From assembly GCA_028291545.1 (NCBI GenBank), contig JAQGHR010000148.1, forward strand, positions 24,216-88,215: a DNA stretch of 64,000 nucleotides. Reading direction: 5' to 3'. The notes below the pieces were generated by a model that made no database searches, was not told where the DNA came from, and saw only the letters and a program-made list of their open reading frames with translations. Position numbers and translations under genes: made by a program. This document shows, piece after piece, positions 25,681 through 34,540 of this stretch. The DNA comes from Planctomycetota bacterium. Lineage in GTDB: Bacteria; Planctomycetota; Planctomycetia; Isosphaerales; Isosphaeraceae. Each line of letters starts with the position of its first letter. The stretch's first letter is position 1.

Positions 25681-26709
25681 TCAGTCCGCGAGAGCACGAC
25701 CCGCGCCCAGGTGTGTCCGGAGTTCCTGATCGAGGCGAACCATGGCGAGCGCGTCCTCAAGGCCCGGCGCCGAGCACTCCTGCCCGCGCACCAGGCGATA
25801 GAACTGATCGTTCAGAACCTCACCGACGGTCGGTTCCAGCGGCAGTCGCTCTTCGTGGTTGCCGTCGGCGTCCGTCCATTGAATCCGGTCCGGCATCTCG
25901 AGCCACGCCGCGCCGCGCTCGGCGAAGATCTGGAAGCCGGGCGGCGGGAGAAACCGCGTGGCTTCACCCCAGGCACCCCGGTGGTATCGGCCGATGCCGA
26001 CTTCGGCCAGTCCCCCACCGGGAAAGACGAGCGAGATCCGCAGAAAGTCCGATCCGCCCGAGTCCGCGGACTCGGACAACTGAGACGTCTCCACCGCCTG
26101 AACCCGGCAGGGCTCGGCCTGGAACAGATGGCGGCACCAATCGATCAGGTAACTCCCCGGGTCGATCGTCAGGGGGACCGGCGCGAGTTGCGTGGACGGA
26201 CCGGGCAAGCCGTAGCGATCAAAGCCGAAGAGTCGCGTGTGCCCGAGGATCAATCTCGGCGGGCCGAGGGTCGTTTCGAGCAACTGGCGGAGGCGTGTCG
26301 TCGCCGGATAATATCGCCTCGCGAGTTCCGGCATGTACGCGATGCCGCTGGATCGGATGGCCTCCGCCACGCGTTCCAGGCCGTCCGGATGGCTTGCTGG
26401 AGGTAACGCGCTGTAGACGGGCTTTTGAAACGTGCAGGCGAGCGTGATCGGATGAAGCCCGAACCATTGCGGAGTCAGAAGGAGTATAGCCTCGACGTCC
26501 GGCCGTGAGATTATCTCGGTCAGGCCCAGGCACGAGGTGCATCGGAGCGAGGTGGCCTCCAGCTCCGCGCGCCTCGCGACCTGATCGTAAACCGCCACAA
26601 CCTGAATCCGGTCGCGAAGCCGGGCAAGGGCGGGCTTGTGACGCGCCTCCCAGAGACGGCCCAGGCCGATCACGCCGATGCGAAGCCGATCTGTTCGAGT
26701 TCCCCCCAA
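25681..26709 (-). CDS. divergent Gfo/Idh/MocA family oxidoreductase
   Basis: A 342-residue protein without an export signal. The N-terminal Rossmann strand reads RIGVIGLGRLWEARHKPAL, with Trp where the GxGxxG/A motif usually has a small residue. At the signature position the family EKP is replaced by QKP (95-97, in CTFQKPVYSALPP), although the lysine is kept. The C-terminal barrel is recognisable (LILGHTRLFGFDRYG, IDPGSYLIDW). Both changes make a standard sugar dehydrogenase activity doubtful. Start TTG at 26709 with GGAGGGG upstream. Closely followed by the GT39-like gene, so a role in envelope sugar metabolism is possible. Confidence 0.82.
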   Translation of the reverse strand: MGGTRTDRLRIGVIGLGRLWEARHKPALARLRDRIQVVAVYDQVARRAELEATSLRCTSCLGLTEIISRPDVEAILLLTPQWFGLHPITLACTFQKPVYSALPPASHPDGLERVAEAIRSSGIAYMPELARRYYPATTRLRQLLETTLGPPRLILGHTRLFGFDRYGLPGPSTQLAPVPLTIDPGSYLIDWCRHLFQAEPCRVQAVETSQLSESADSGGSDFLRISLVFPGGGLAEVGIGRYHRGAWGEATRFLPPPGFQIFAERGAAWLEMPDRIQWTDADGNHEERLPLEPTVGEVLNDQFYRLVRGQECSAPGLEDALAMVRLDQELRTHLGAGRALAD

Positions 26710-26943
26710 CAGCGATCCCCTCCTCGCTCACACCCGCCGCTCGACTGAAACTTGAGCCACAGCCTCTCGACGCCGAGCCACCGCCAGCTTAGCATCGAGG
26801 GTGCCATTGAACCACCCAGCGTGGCGTGGTTTGTTCTGAACCGGGTTTTCGAACCGCTTCGAGTCGTCAACGATTACAATGGTCCACCGCCAGGAACGAG
26901 TCGTCCGTTGCTCGCCAGGACCACGCCGAGCCGAGGCAGACCC

Positions 26944-28242
26944 TTGGACAGTCCGACACTAGACAAGGTCAATTCCTCCGGCACGGAACCCATCGTCCTG
27001 GAGAGCCATCCCGCATTTGACCCGGACTCCGAACTCACGGAACGAGCCATCCCCATTCGACCCAGCGACCTCGTCCGAAATCTCGCCGCCGATCCCGGCC
27101 TGTCTCCCGGCGAACGAACGCGCTTCCTCCAATTCGCGCGCATCCTCGGGGCGGTCTTTCATTACGAGTACTACGACTGGCTCGTCGAGCTCAAGGACCT
27201 CTATTCCCCGCTCGACCCCGACTCCGATTGCGTCAACCTCGGCTCCGCCTCGACGGCCTTCAGCGAAGAGGCCGATGAAGCGTTCCTTCAGCCGTTCGAG
27301 GCGGCTCTCATCCGCGCGAACTATCGCCCGCTGAAGCTTGAGATCATCGAGAAAGCCGTCTCCGAGCCCAACGAGATGGGCCTGACCTATCAGCCCGATT
27401 TTGCCATCTTCGAGCACCTGAAAGTCTTTGTGCGGGGCCGGTCCAAGGTCTCGCGGATCGTTCGCAATTTCACGACCAAGTTTCGCAAGCGAGAGTACAT
27501 CTTCCCCGGCTACTCGCGCCTGGTCGTGATCCTGAAGTTCCGCGCCGGGGGGAAGAAGCTGGATCGCTACGCCCGCTCCGATGTGATCTACCTCCGCCTA
27601 TTCAAGGACGTACCGCACGTCGACATGGAAATGCATCTCCCCGAGCAGGGCACGAAGGTCAAGATGCGCCTTATCGACAAGGCTCAGATTGCTTCGCCGA
27701 TGTTCACGGCCCTTCCGCTCCTGGCCGCGAAGATCTTCCTCGGTTGGGTCTCGCCGCTCGCCTTCGGCGTGCTGATCGCGCCCTTTACTGCCGGGGCGAA
27801 CTCGTTCTTCGGATTCCAGAGGGCCAAGCAAAAGCACCTGGCGAACATGATTCGCCACCTCTACTACCTCACGCTCGCAAACAACGGCAGCGTCATCAAT
27901 CGCCTGGTCGACTCGGCCGAGGAAGAGGATTTCAAAGAAGCTCTGCTGGCCTACTTCTTCCTCTGGCGCGGCCAGGACGATCCATCGCCCTGGGACCAAC
28001 TCCGACTGGATCGCGCCGTCGAGGTCTACCTCAAGGATCGCACCGGGCAAGATGTCGATTTCGAGGTCGCCGACGCCGCCCAGAAGCTCGTCCGCCTGGG
28101 GCTCGTTCACTCCGACAGTCAGGCTCGCCTCACCGTGACCCCGATCGAGTCGGCCCTTGAACGTCTGGACCAGCAGTGGGACGACGCCTTCCGTTACCAC
28201 GAGAGCGGCAAGGTCTCCGGCGATTGTTCAACAAAAATTTGA
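26944..28242 (+). CDS. DUF3754 (TMEM143-like) membrane protein
   Basis: A 432-residue protein of the DUF3754 family, related to animal TMEM143, of unknown function. Visible landmarks are FARILGAVFHYEYYDWLVELKDLYSPLDPD, EHLKVFVRGRSKVSR, REYIFPGYSRLVVILKF, SDVIYLRLFKDVPHVDMEMHLP and a pair of membrane helices (FTALPLLAAKIFLGWVSPLAFGVLIAP). The C-terminal part is soluble and helical (EALLAYFFLWRGQ...). The frame is open from 26752, but the first 64 codons read like non-coding DNA. I chose TTG 26944, which has GAGG seven bases upstream; this start is uncertain. Divergent from the oxidoreductase gene. Confidence 0.83.
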   Translation: MDSPTLDKVNSSGTEPIVLESHPAFDPDSELTERAIPIRPSDLVRNLAADPGLSPGERTRFLQFARILGAVFHYEYYDWLVELKDLYSPLDPDSDCVNLGSASTAFSEEADEAFLQPFEAALIRANYRPLKLEIIEKAVSEPNEMGLTYQPDFAIFEHLKVFVRGRSKVSRIVRNFTTKFRKREYIFPGYSRLVVILKFRAGGKKLDRYARSDVIYLRLFKDVPHVDMEMHLPEQGTKVKMRLIDKAQIASPMFTALPLLAAKIFLGWVSPLAFGVLIAPFTAGANSFFGFQRAKQKHLANMIRHLYYLTLANNGSVINRLVDSAEEEDFKEALLAYFFLWRGQDDPSPWDQLRLDRAVEVYLKDRTGQDVDFEVADAAQKLVRLGLVHSDSQARLTVTPIESALERLDQQWDDAFRYHESGKVSGDCSTKI

Positions 28243-28467
28243 CTTCCTGACCGGATTGGGTTTGCTGGAATCGCTCGGAGTCGTCAGAATCAGGAATTGT
28301 CAGGTCGGGTCGCGTGCGCTCGTTGAGACGTGAGCGGCCTCATCTGGCCGTCTCTTGCAGGCTTGGCTACAATGCCGTGAAGGTGCGTTGATCGCGCCGG
28401 GACGGCCCCACCCGTGCGACCCGCTGACTCTCCTCGCTAGATTTTGCCCACCTCGGGATCGCAACTC

Positions 28468-30822
28468 ATGGCGACCGCCAGTAATAAGAAGGCCTCGGGC
28501 CGACCGTCGATTTCCGCGGCTCCGGAAGTTCAGGCCCCTCCGGATCACTGGATTTTGCGCGGGTTCGACTCGGTCTACCGTTTCCTCGCGTCGCTGAAGC
28601 TCGCGGTGATCTGTATCCTGACGCTCGCCTTGGTCCTGGCCGGCGCGACCATATTCGAGTCGTTCCACGGGGTGGCGGCGTCTCGCCAGTACTTTTATCA
28701 GAACCCCGCGTTCGCCATCTTACTTGCGTTCCTCGGTACGAACATCTTCTGCGCCGCGACCATTCGTTTCCCCTGGAAGAAGCGCCAGACCGGCTTCGTC
28801 GTGACGCACATCGGCCTGCTGATCGTGCTCGCCGGCGCGTTCGTGAGCCTGCGATTCTCCGACGAAGGTCAGCTCGGCATGGCGGAGGGGACACGTAGCG
28901 ATGATCTCGTTCGCGTAGATCATGCCGTGATCCGGGTCGAGAAGATGGATTCCGATTCAGGCAAGACGCTCAAGCCCTATTTGTTGCCGTTCACTCCGGG
29001 TGCCTTTTCTTGGGAAACCGATCGGCTGAAGGTTCTGGCGAAAGATCGCGAGTACCAGGCTCGGGTCTGGATCTCGCGAGCCTCCCTGGCATCGAGCGCC
29101 CTTGCTCTGGTCGGCTTCTCGCTCTACTGGGCGATCCGGCGGCCGCCTCGAATCTCTCCGGTTGCGGGTTCGGCCCTGGTCGCCGGGCTGGTTGGATTGA
29201 GCTCGGGTCTCGCGATTTACGTGGCCATGACCCCCAGCGGACCGAGGCGCGACGTTCTCACAGATGCGCGTGACCCGTTCGTGTTCGCCGTCAACGATTA
29301 TCTGCGCTCCTCGGGCGACCAGGAACAGCGCGCCGAAGAGGATCGAGACGGCCACCCCGTCGTCAAGCTTTCCCTCCTGGCCCAGCCTCCCGGAGGTGCC
29401 GTGGAGATGAATGCCCTTCTCGGCAACGGCTGGTTCGGCGAGGCGAATCCCAAGATCGCACGCGACACGAAACAGGCGGATCCGGCCCTGGTGGTTTTCC
29501 AGTACGCCAGGGGATCGAATGCCGCGAACATTGTCGATGATTTCCTCCACCCTCCGACGAACCCCCTCAAGGATCGCGCCGCCCGCTTCCACTACAAAGA
29601 TAAATCCGGCAAGCCGCGGGTCTACGAGTGGGTGCTAGGTGATGACCTCGTCAAGCAGACCATCACCCTGCCGGACAGCGATATCGCGGTCACTTTGGTC
29701 GGGTTCGATGAGTCTCCCCTTCGTAACGACGATTCCAGCCTGAGCTTTCGCAAGGCCACCGGCGACGATTCGCTTCGCCTGGCAATCTTCCAGGTGGGAC
29801 GGGGTTCGGCAAAACCGACTCAGCACATCGCCGTCGCGTCGCTCCCGATGGCTCCCAACTCGACTCTGGACGATACGCCCGAAGAACTTGTTCGCATCGG
29901 CTATTTTCACCCTCCCAGTCTCAACACCGAGCGTGGCGTGATGCGGGGGCGGAAGGGTCAGATCGAAGTCCTGGCGAGCGAGGACGGCAAGTTTTACTGG
30001 CGGGGCTTCGGCAGCGAGGGCTTGATGGGGCCCCCCGGCCCGATAGCGATCGGCCAGAAGGTGAAGCTGGCCACTAGCAAGGCCATGCCGATGCAGCTTT
30101 CGCTCCGTCTTGACGAAGCGCTGCCCAGGGGTCGAATTCGCCAGGTCTACGTCCCGGTCGAGCTTCCTCGCGAGCGTCGCGACGATGCGATCCCCGCGAT
30201 CCAGGCCGAGATGACGGTGGACGGCGTAACAAGGCCTCTCTCATTGTTCCGAACGGTCGGTATTGGAAGAAAGAATTGGACGACCGTCAGCTTCCCCAGC
30301 GGGAGCTACCGCGTCTCCTACGATTTCGACCGAAGGCCGTTTCCGTTCACGATCGCACTGAAGACGTTTGAACCCGGCAAAGACCCCGGCTCCGGGTCGT
30401 TCGCAACGTATCGAAGCGACATCGAGTTGACCGATCCGGAACTCGGCCTCAAGGATGAACCCCGCATCATCACCATGAATGAGCCGTTAACGCACCGGCA
30501 GTGGACGTTCTACCAGTCGCGATTCGATCGGATCTCGGACCCCGAAACGGGCCAGAGGGACGCCATGTATTCGTCTCTGTTCCAGGTCCACTACGACCCG
30601 GCGTGGAGGATCGTCTACGCGGGTTGCTTGTTCGTTGTCTTGGGGACGTTCCTGCAATTCTACATGCGAGCGGGCCTGTTCACCGACGGCGGCAAGCTGG
30701 AACAGCAACGCAACGAGGCGAAGGCCGCGAAGAAATTAGCCAAGGCGAACGGGACCAAACCGCCGGCCGATGTGACGATCACCCGGTCGACTCAAAATAG
30801 CGAGCCTGTCGAGGATCTCTAA
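28468..30822 (+). CDS. ResB/Ccs1-like cytochrome c biogenesis protein
   Basis: ResB with CcsA forms the System II machinery that moves haem across the membrane and attaches it to CxxCH motifs. This 784-residue protein has three membrane helices near the N-terminus (SLKLAVICILTLALVLAG; FAILLAFLGTNIFCAA; VVTHIGLLIVLAGAFVSLRF), a fourth around residue 205-260, a large periplasmic region, and a last helix (VYAGCLFVVLGTFLQFYMRAG) before a cytoplasmic Lys/Ala-rich tail. NEPLTHRQWTFYQSRFD near the end is the conserved ResB segment. CcsA starts 23 nt after its stop, so the two are one operon. Confidence 0.92.
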   Translation: MATASNKKASGRPSISAAPEVQAPPDHWILRGFDSVYRFLASLKLAVICILTLALVLAGATIFESFHGVAASRQYFYQNPAFAILLAFLGTNIFCAATIRFPWKKRQTGFVVTHIGLLIVLAGAFVSLRFSDEGQLGMAEGTRSDDLVRVDHAVIRVEKMDSDSGKTLKPYLLPFTPGAFSWETDRLKVLAKDREYQARVWISRASLASSALALVGFSLYWAIRRPPRISPVAGSALVAGLVGLSSGLAIYVAMTPSGPRRDVLTDARDPFVFAVNDYLRSSGDQEQRAEEDRDGHPVVKLSLLAQPPGGAVEMNALLGNGWFGEANPKIARDTKQADPALVVFQYARGSNAANIVDDFLHPPTNPLKDRAARFHYKDKSGKPRVYEWVLGDDLVKQTITLPDSDIAVTLVGFDESPLRNDDSSLSFRKATGDDSLRLAIFQVGRGSAKPTQHIAVASLPMAPNSTLDDTPEELVRIGYFHPPSLNTERGVMRGRKGQIEVLASEDGKFYWRGFGSEGLMGPPGPIAIGQKVKLATSKAMPMQLSLRLDEALPRGRIRQVYVPVELPRERRDDAIPAIQAEMTVDGVTRPLSLFRTVGIGRKNWTTVSFPSGSYRVSYDFDRRPFPFTIALKTFEPGKDPGSGSFATYRSDIELTDPELGLKDEPRIITMNEPLTHRQWTFYQSRFDRISDPETGQRDAMYSSLFQVHYDPAWRIVYAGCLFVVLGTFLQFYMRAGLFTDGGKLEQQRNEAKAAKKLAKANGTKPPADVTITRSTQNSEPVEDL

Positions 30823-30845
30823 CCTCTCCGCGAGGACAATTCACC

Positions 30846-33833
30846 ATGCGACGAATCGCTTGCTTGGGCCTGGGCGTGGCCGTCGTAGCCGCCTCCCTGG
30901 CCGCCGATCAGCCCCGCACATCGGGCGAAAATGGATACCGGGTCCTGGGCGAGCTGGCCGTTCAGCATAGCGGGCGGATCAAGCCGCTCGACACCTATGC
31001 GCGGCAGACGGTCAAGCATGTCTATACGCGCGAGATCATCAAGCTCCGCGATCTCAAGGGCGAGGAAGTCGGGCGCTGGGAGCCGCTGGCCGCTCTCCTG
31101 GACTGGCAGGCCCGGCCGGACTTCTGGAACGCCCAGGAAATCATCGCGTTCGAGTATCTCCCCCTCAAGCAAAAGCTGATCTCCGTCCCCGCCCGCGAGG
31201 CCCTGGCCGAGCTCGCCAAGTCCGGCAAGCTGTCCGCGGCCGATCAGGCGAGTGTCGAGAAGGCCGCCAAAGATCCGAACGTCACCACGGCCGACTTGAA
31301 GGCCGCCGCCGTCCTTCCGGGCGTGCCCGATGCCTTGGCCGCGAAACTCAAGACGCTGGCCCACAAGATCAGCCCCGACCAGAAGTGGCTTGCGCCTCAG
31401 GATTTGGACGAGGGCCGACTCGTTATCGATGGTCAGGAAGTTGCCTTCACCGATTGGATCGCCCAACTCGCCATGCGTCGGCCCGAGCGGCCCGACCTGG
31501 GTGAGGAGCAGGCCAAGTACACCGAGATCGAGAAGAAAGCTCTTGAGGGCGCGCAGAAGCTCGCGACCTACATGTCGAGTCGGGACGGCAATCCCAAGGG
31601 AGACCCGTTCGGCGAGATCTTCGTGATCCCACGGCCCCATTCACCGGCGCATCTGACATATACACGCGGGATTATCGATCGTCTCCGCGCTGCCGACAAG
31701 GGCCATCAGGGCAAGAAATCGTTCGACGATCTGACCGAGTTCGAGGACACGATCCTTCGCGGCCTGAGCAATTACCACAAAGACCTCAAGGCAAAGGATC
31801 GGAAGGTGCCCGGCGACGACGCCGAGTTCGACGCCGCTTACGCGGAATGGTTGCGAGACAAGTCGGCCTGGCTCTCTCTGAGATTGATCCTCACGGTTGA
31901 TGTGAAAGAGCTTTCCGCTGCCGGCCTGGAAGAGTCCAAAGTGCTGGCCGTACGCAAGGCGTACCTCGGCGTGATCGAGGGAGAAAAGGTCGCGCCCGGT
32001 CATCTCCCGGTCGAGAAAGCCCAGGCCCTGGTGTCGGCCACGCGAGATCTCGGCGAGTCCGTCAGTGTCGCGTACTTGCTCAAGAAGGATGCGAAGCACA
32101 AGACATGGAACGACCTGAAGCCGGATCGGGTGGCCGCCTTCACCGCCGTCCGAGATCCCCTCGCCGCATCGTCCACGCCTCTACCGGATGAGAAGAAGGC
32201 GGAGTTGCTGAACGCGGCCCGGTCCGTTTCGACGAATCTGGTGGCGTATCCGCCCTCGGCAGAGATGGGACGAGAGACCTCGTTCAATTACTTTGCCCCG
32301 TTCTACAAGGCCCAGATGGCCTACGGGCTCGGGCTCGTCCTCTTGCTCCTCACCCTGGGCGCCAGCCGGGGGCCGAATACGTCGAGAAGCCCGATCGAGA
32401 AGGGGCTTTATACACTCGGGATGCTCGGATTCGTCAGCGGGATCGGTCTGGAGGTCATCGGATTTTACTACCGGGTGCGAATCTCGGGTTGGGCGCCCGT
32501 GACGAACATGTACGAGACCGTCGTCTGGGTCGCGCTGGTGACCTCGGTACTGGGCCTCGTCCTGGAAGCGATCTACCGGAAAACCTACGCGGCGGCGGCC
32601 GCCTCGGGTATGGCTCTGCTCGCGACGGTCCTGGCCGCCAATGTCTCCCTGCTGGATCCGGACATCCAGAATTTGCAGCCGGTGCTCCGCAGCAATTACT
32701 GGCTCACGATCCACGTCTTGACGATCGTCTCCAGCTACGCGGCGTTCGCCCTGGCGATGGGTCTGGGCTTGCTCGCGATCGGGTACTACCTCTCGGCCAC
32801 TTATCGCCGGGACGTGCCGTACGGCACGCTCGCCAAGCCGCTGATTCCGTCCGTTCCGATGCTCCTGATCGGAGTCGCCGGATTGATGTCGATCCAGAAT
32901 GGTTGGATCGGCTCCGGCTCGCCCTCGGCCATGTCGGTCTACCTCCTTGGTACTGTCGCGATGTTCGGGCTGATGGGGACAATCGTCGCGGTTTTCGGGC
33001 TCATTGGCGAGTCCAGCAGCCGGGTTCCGTACAGGACGACCGTGGCTGGCGCCCTCTTGATGGTAGCCGGCGTGGCGGGAATCGCAGGCGTGCCCTACCT
33101 GGATTCTCCGACCTGGTGGCCCCAGACCATCAGCCTTTTCGTACCTCCGGCCGTCATCGCGGGCTTGGGGCTGACGGTGATTCTCCTCAGTCGCATGGGC
33201 GCGCTGGCGCGTGGCGCGATGGTCGAGGCTCAAGTCAAGCATTCCACGGCCGAACTGGCCGACCTCCCCGCGGCGGCGACCTCGACGACGACCTCGTATG
33301 CGTCCGAGGGCGGTTCCGTGGGAACCCTGACCAAGCCTTCGGTGGCGGAGATTCGCGCGCGGCAAGAGGCGAGCCTACCTCGACTCGATCCGCGCGGGCT
33401 GTCGATGCAAGCCACGGCCGGTCGGATCAAGCCGCTGTCGAACTTCGCCTACCGCGCGATGCAGGTCGGGGTGCTCCTGGTCGCCGCCGGAACGATTCTG
33501 GGCGGCGTCTGGGCCGACGTGTCCTGGGGTCGCTTCTGGGGCTGGGACGCCAAAGAAGTGTGGGCGCTCATCACGTTGCTCGTCTACCTCGTCCCGCTCC
33601 ACGGCAGGTTCGCCGGATGGGTCAACACCTTCGGCCTGATCGCCTCCACGGTCGTGTGCTTCTCAGCGGTCCTGATGGCATGGTACGGCGTTAACTTTGT
33701 CCTCAGCACCGGCCTTCACACCTACGGTTTCGCCGAAGGCGGCGGTCAAGGCATCGTGTTGACCATCTCCCTGTCGGTCCTCGCCGTGGTCGCGGCAACA
33801 TGGCGACGCAGGTCGCTCGCCTCGATGGTTTGA
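30846..33833 (+). CDS. CcsA/ResC-like cytochrome c biogenesis protein (large, 995 aa)
   Basis: Partner of ResB in System II haem delivery. After a signal-like N-terminus there is an exported region of about 440 residues that starts LAVQHSGRIKPLDTYAR, then about ten membrane helices. The haem-handling tryptophan-rich (WWD) loop is WGRFWGWDAKEVWALI at about 893-908. Candidate haem-ligand histidines lie at about 622 (TIHVLTIVSSYAAF), in PLHGRF and in LHTYGF. The protein is about three times the length of a classical CcsA because of the N-terminal domain and a soluble linker just before the WWD module. The motif GRIKPL occurs both at residue 43 and at residue 858. Confidence 0.93.
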   Translation: MRRIACLGLGVAVVAASLAADQPRTSGENGYRVLGELAVQHSGRIKPLDTYARQTVKHVYTREIIKLRDLKGEEVGRWEPLAALLDWQARPDFWNAQEIIAFEYLPLKQKLISVPAREALAELAKSGKLSAADQASVEKAAKDPNVTTADLKAAAVLPGVPDALAAKLKTLAHKISPDQKWLAPQDLDEGRLVIDGQEVAFTDWIAQLAMRRPERPDLGEEQAKYTEIEKKALEGAQKLATYMSSRDGNPKGDPFGEIFVIPRPHSPAHLTYTRGIIDRLRAADKGHQGKKSFDDLTEFEDTILRGLSNYHKDLKAKDRKVPGDDAEFDAAYAEWLRDKSAWLSLRLILTVDVKELSAAGLEESKVLAVRKAYLGVIEGEKVAPGHLPVEKAQALVSATRDLGESVSVAYLLKKDAKHKTWNDLKPDRVAAFTAVRDPLAASSTPLPDEKKAELLNAARSVSTNLVAYPPSAEMGRETSFNYFAPFYKAQMAYGLGLVLLLLTLGASRGPNTSRSPIEKGLYTLGMLGFVSGIGLEVIGFYYRVRISGWAPVTNMYETVVWVALVTSVLGLVLEAIYRKTYAAAAASGMALLATVLAANVSLLDPDIQNLQPVLRSNYWLTIHVLTIVSSYAAFALAMGLGLLAIGYYLSATYRRDVPYGTLAKPLIPSVPMLLIGVAGLMSIQNGWIGSGSPSAMSVYLLGTVAMFGLMGTIVAVFGLIGESSSRVPYRTTVAGALLMVAGVAGIAGVPYLDSPTWWPQTISLFVPPAVIAGLGLTVILLSRMGALARGAMVEAQVKHSTAELADLPAAATSTTTSYASEGGSVGTLTKPSVAEIRARQEASLPRLDPRGLSMQATAGRIKPLSNFAYRAMQVGVLLVAAGTILGGVWADVSWGRFWGWDAKEVWALITLLVYLVPLHGRFAGWVNTFGLIASTVVCFSAVLMAWYGVNFVLSTGLHTYGFAEGGGQGIVLTISLSVLAVVAATWRRRSLASMV

Positions 33834-33858
33834 GGCGACGGCCATAAAAGATAGTCAC

Positions 33859-33895
33859 GATGAGGCCGAGGAGCCCGGCGCTCTTCGGCCTCGTC
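33859..33895. terminator. strong hairpin after the ResB-CcsA operon
   Basis: A 16-bp stem with two G-U wobbles (33859-33874 with 33880-33895) closes on a CCGGC loop, between the CcsA stop and the convergent DUF309 gene. A short TGTTT follows on the plus strand, so this is the most terminator-like hairpin of the set. Confidence 0.7.
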
Positions 33896-33899
33896 TGTT

Positions 33900-34418
33900 T
33901 CACTGTGGCTGTAGGTCGAACTCGAACACGCAGACCACGCGATCGGCCGGGCTGCCCAGATAATCCGGTGGTTTCGCCACGACATCGAGCGCCGTGAGGA
34001 TAAGCACGAGCAGGTCGAACCCTAGCAAGCATTCCGATCCCGTCTGTCTTGCTGCCTGAAACGCCTCCGCGGCACGCCCCGCATGAGTGACCACCCCGTG
34101 CCGCTGCCGTTGCCGGACCTTCACGCCGGCCGCCGCGAGTTTGATCAGACCCTTCAAGACATCCGCGATCGGGCCGCGACGTCCGTGCGCATGCCAGAGC
34201 CCCTCCCACTCTTCATGGGCCTCCCAGTAATAGCCTGCATTGAACAGCGCAATTCCCCGGAGGTACGACTCCGAGCTTCGCCAGTTGCCGTCCTGGATCG
34301 GATGTGGCTTGCGATGTTCTGCCCGCGCCAGGTGGCCGTCCGGCGATCCCGTCGGATGCGGATAGGGGCCACCGGGAACGAAGGCATACGGCGGAAAGTC
34401 TCCTTCGGGAGGCGTCAT
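33900..34418 (-). CDS. DUF309 domain protein
   Basis: A 172-residue protein. The DUF309 signature is ALFNAGYYWEAHEEWEGLWHAHG followed by VLKGLIKLAAAGVKVRQ, a small helical bundle with conserved glutamate and histidine. The family has no established function. The N-terminal 50 residues are Pro/Gly-rich. The frame also offers a GTG at 34427; neither start has a clear Shine-Dalgarno, and I chose the ATG. Divergent from the phosphodiesterase gene. Confidence 0.82.
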   Translation of the reverse strand: MTPPEGDFPPYAFVPGGPYPHPTGSPDGHLARAEHRKPHPIQDGNWRSSESYLRGIALFNAGYYWEAHEEWEGLWHAHGRRGPIADVLKGLIKLAAAGVKVRQRQRHGVVTHAGRAAEAFQAARQTGSECLLGFDLLVLILTALDVVAKPPDYLGSPADRVVCVFEFDLQPQ

Positions 34419-34494
34419 GGGGCTCACTGAGGGATGGGGGATGTGCCGAGGATCGATGACAAGCTGCAGCGCGATCGCCTCGTCTGCCTGCTGC

Positions 34495-34500
34495 TATAAT
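34495..34500 (+). promoter_or_regulatory. candidate -10 hexamer for the phosphodiesterase gene
   Basis: TATAAT lies 41 nt upstream of the ATG at 34541. No -35 element is recognisable at 16-18 nt. Confidence 0.35.
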
Positions 34501-34540
34501 ACCGACTTTGTGGGCTCGCCATTTCTCAGGATTCTCGCAA

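Noticed and set aside
26752..26943. An N-terminal extension of the DUF3754 protein.
   Set aside because: Lies in the divergent promoter region, with no ribosome binding site and an untypical translation; TTG 26944 fits better.
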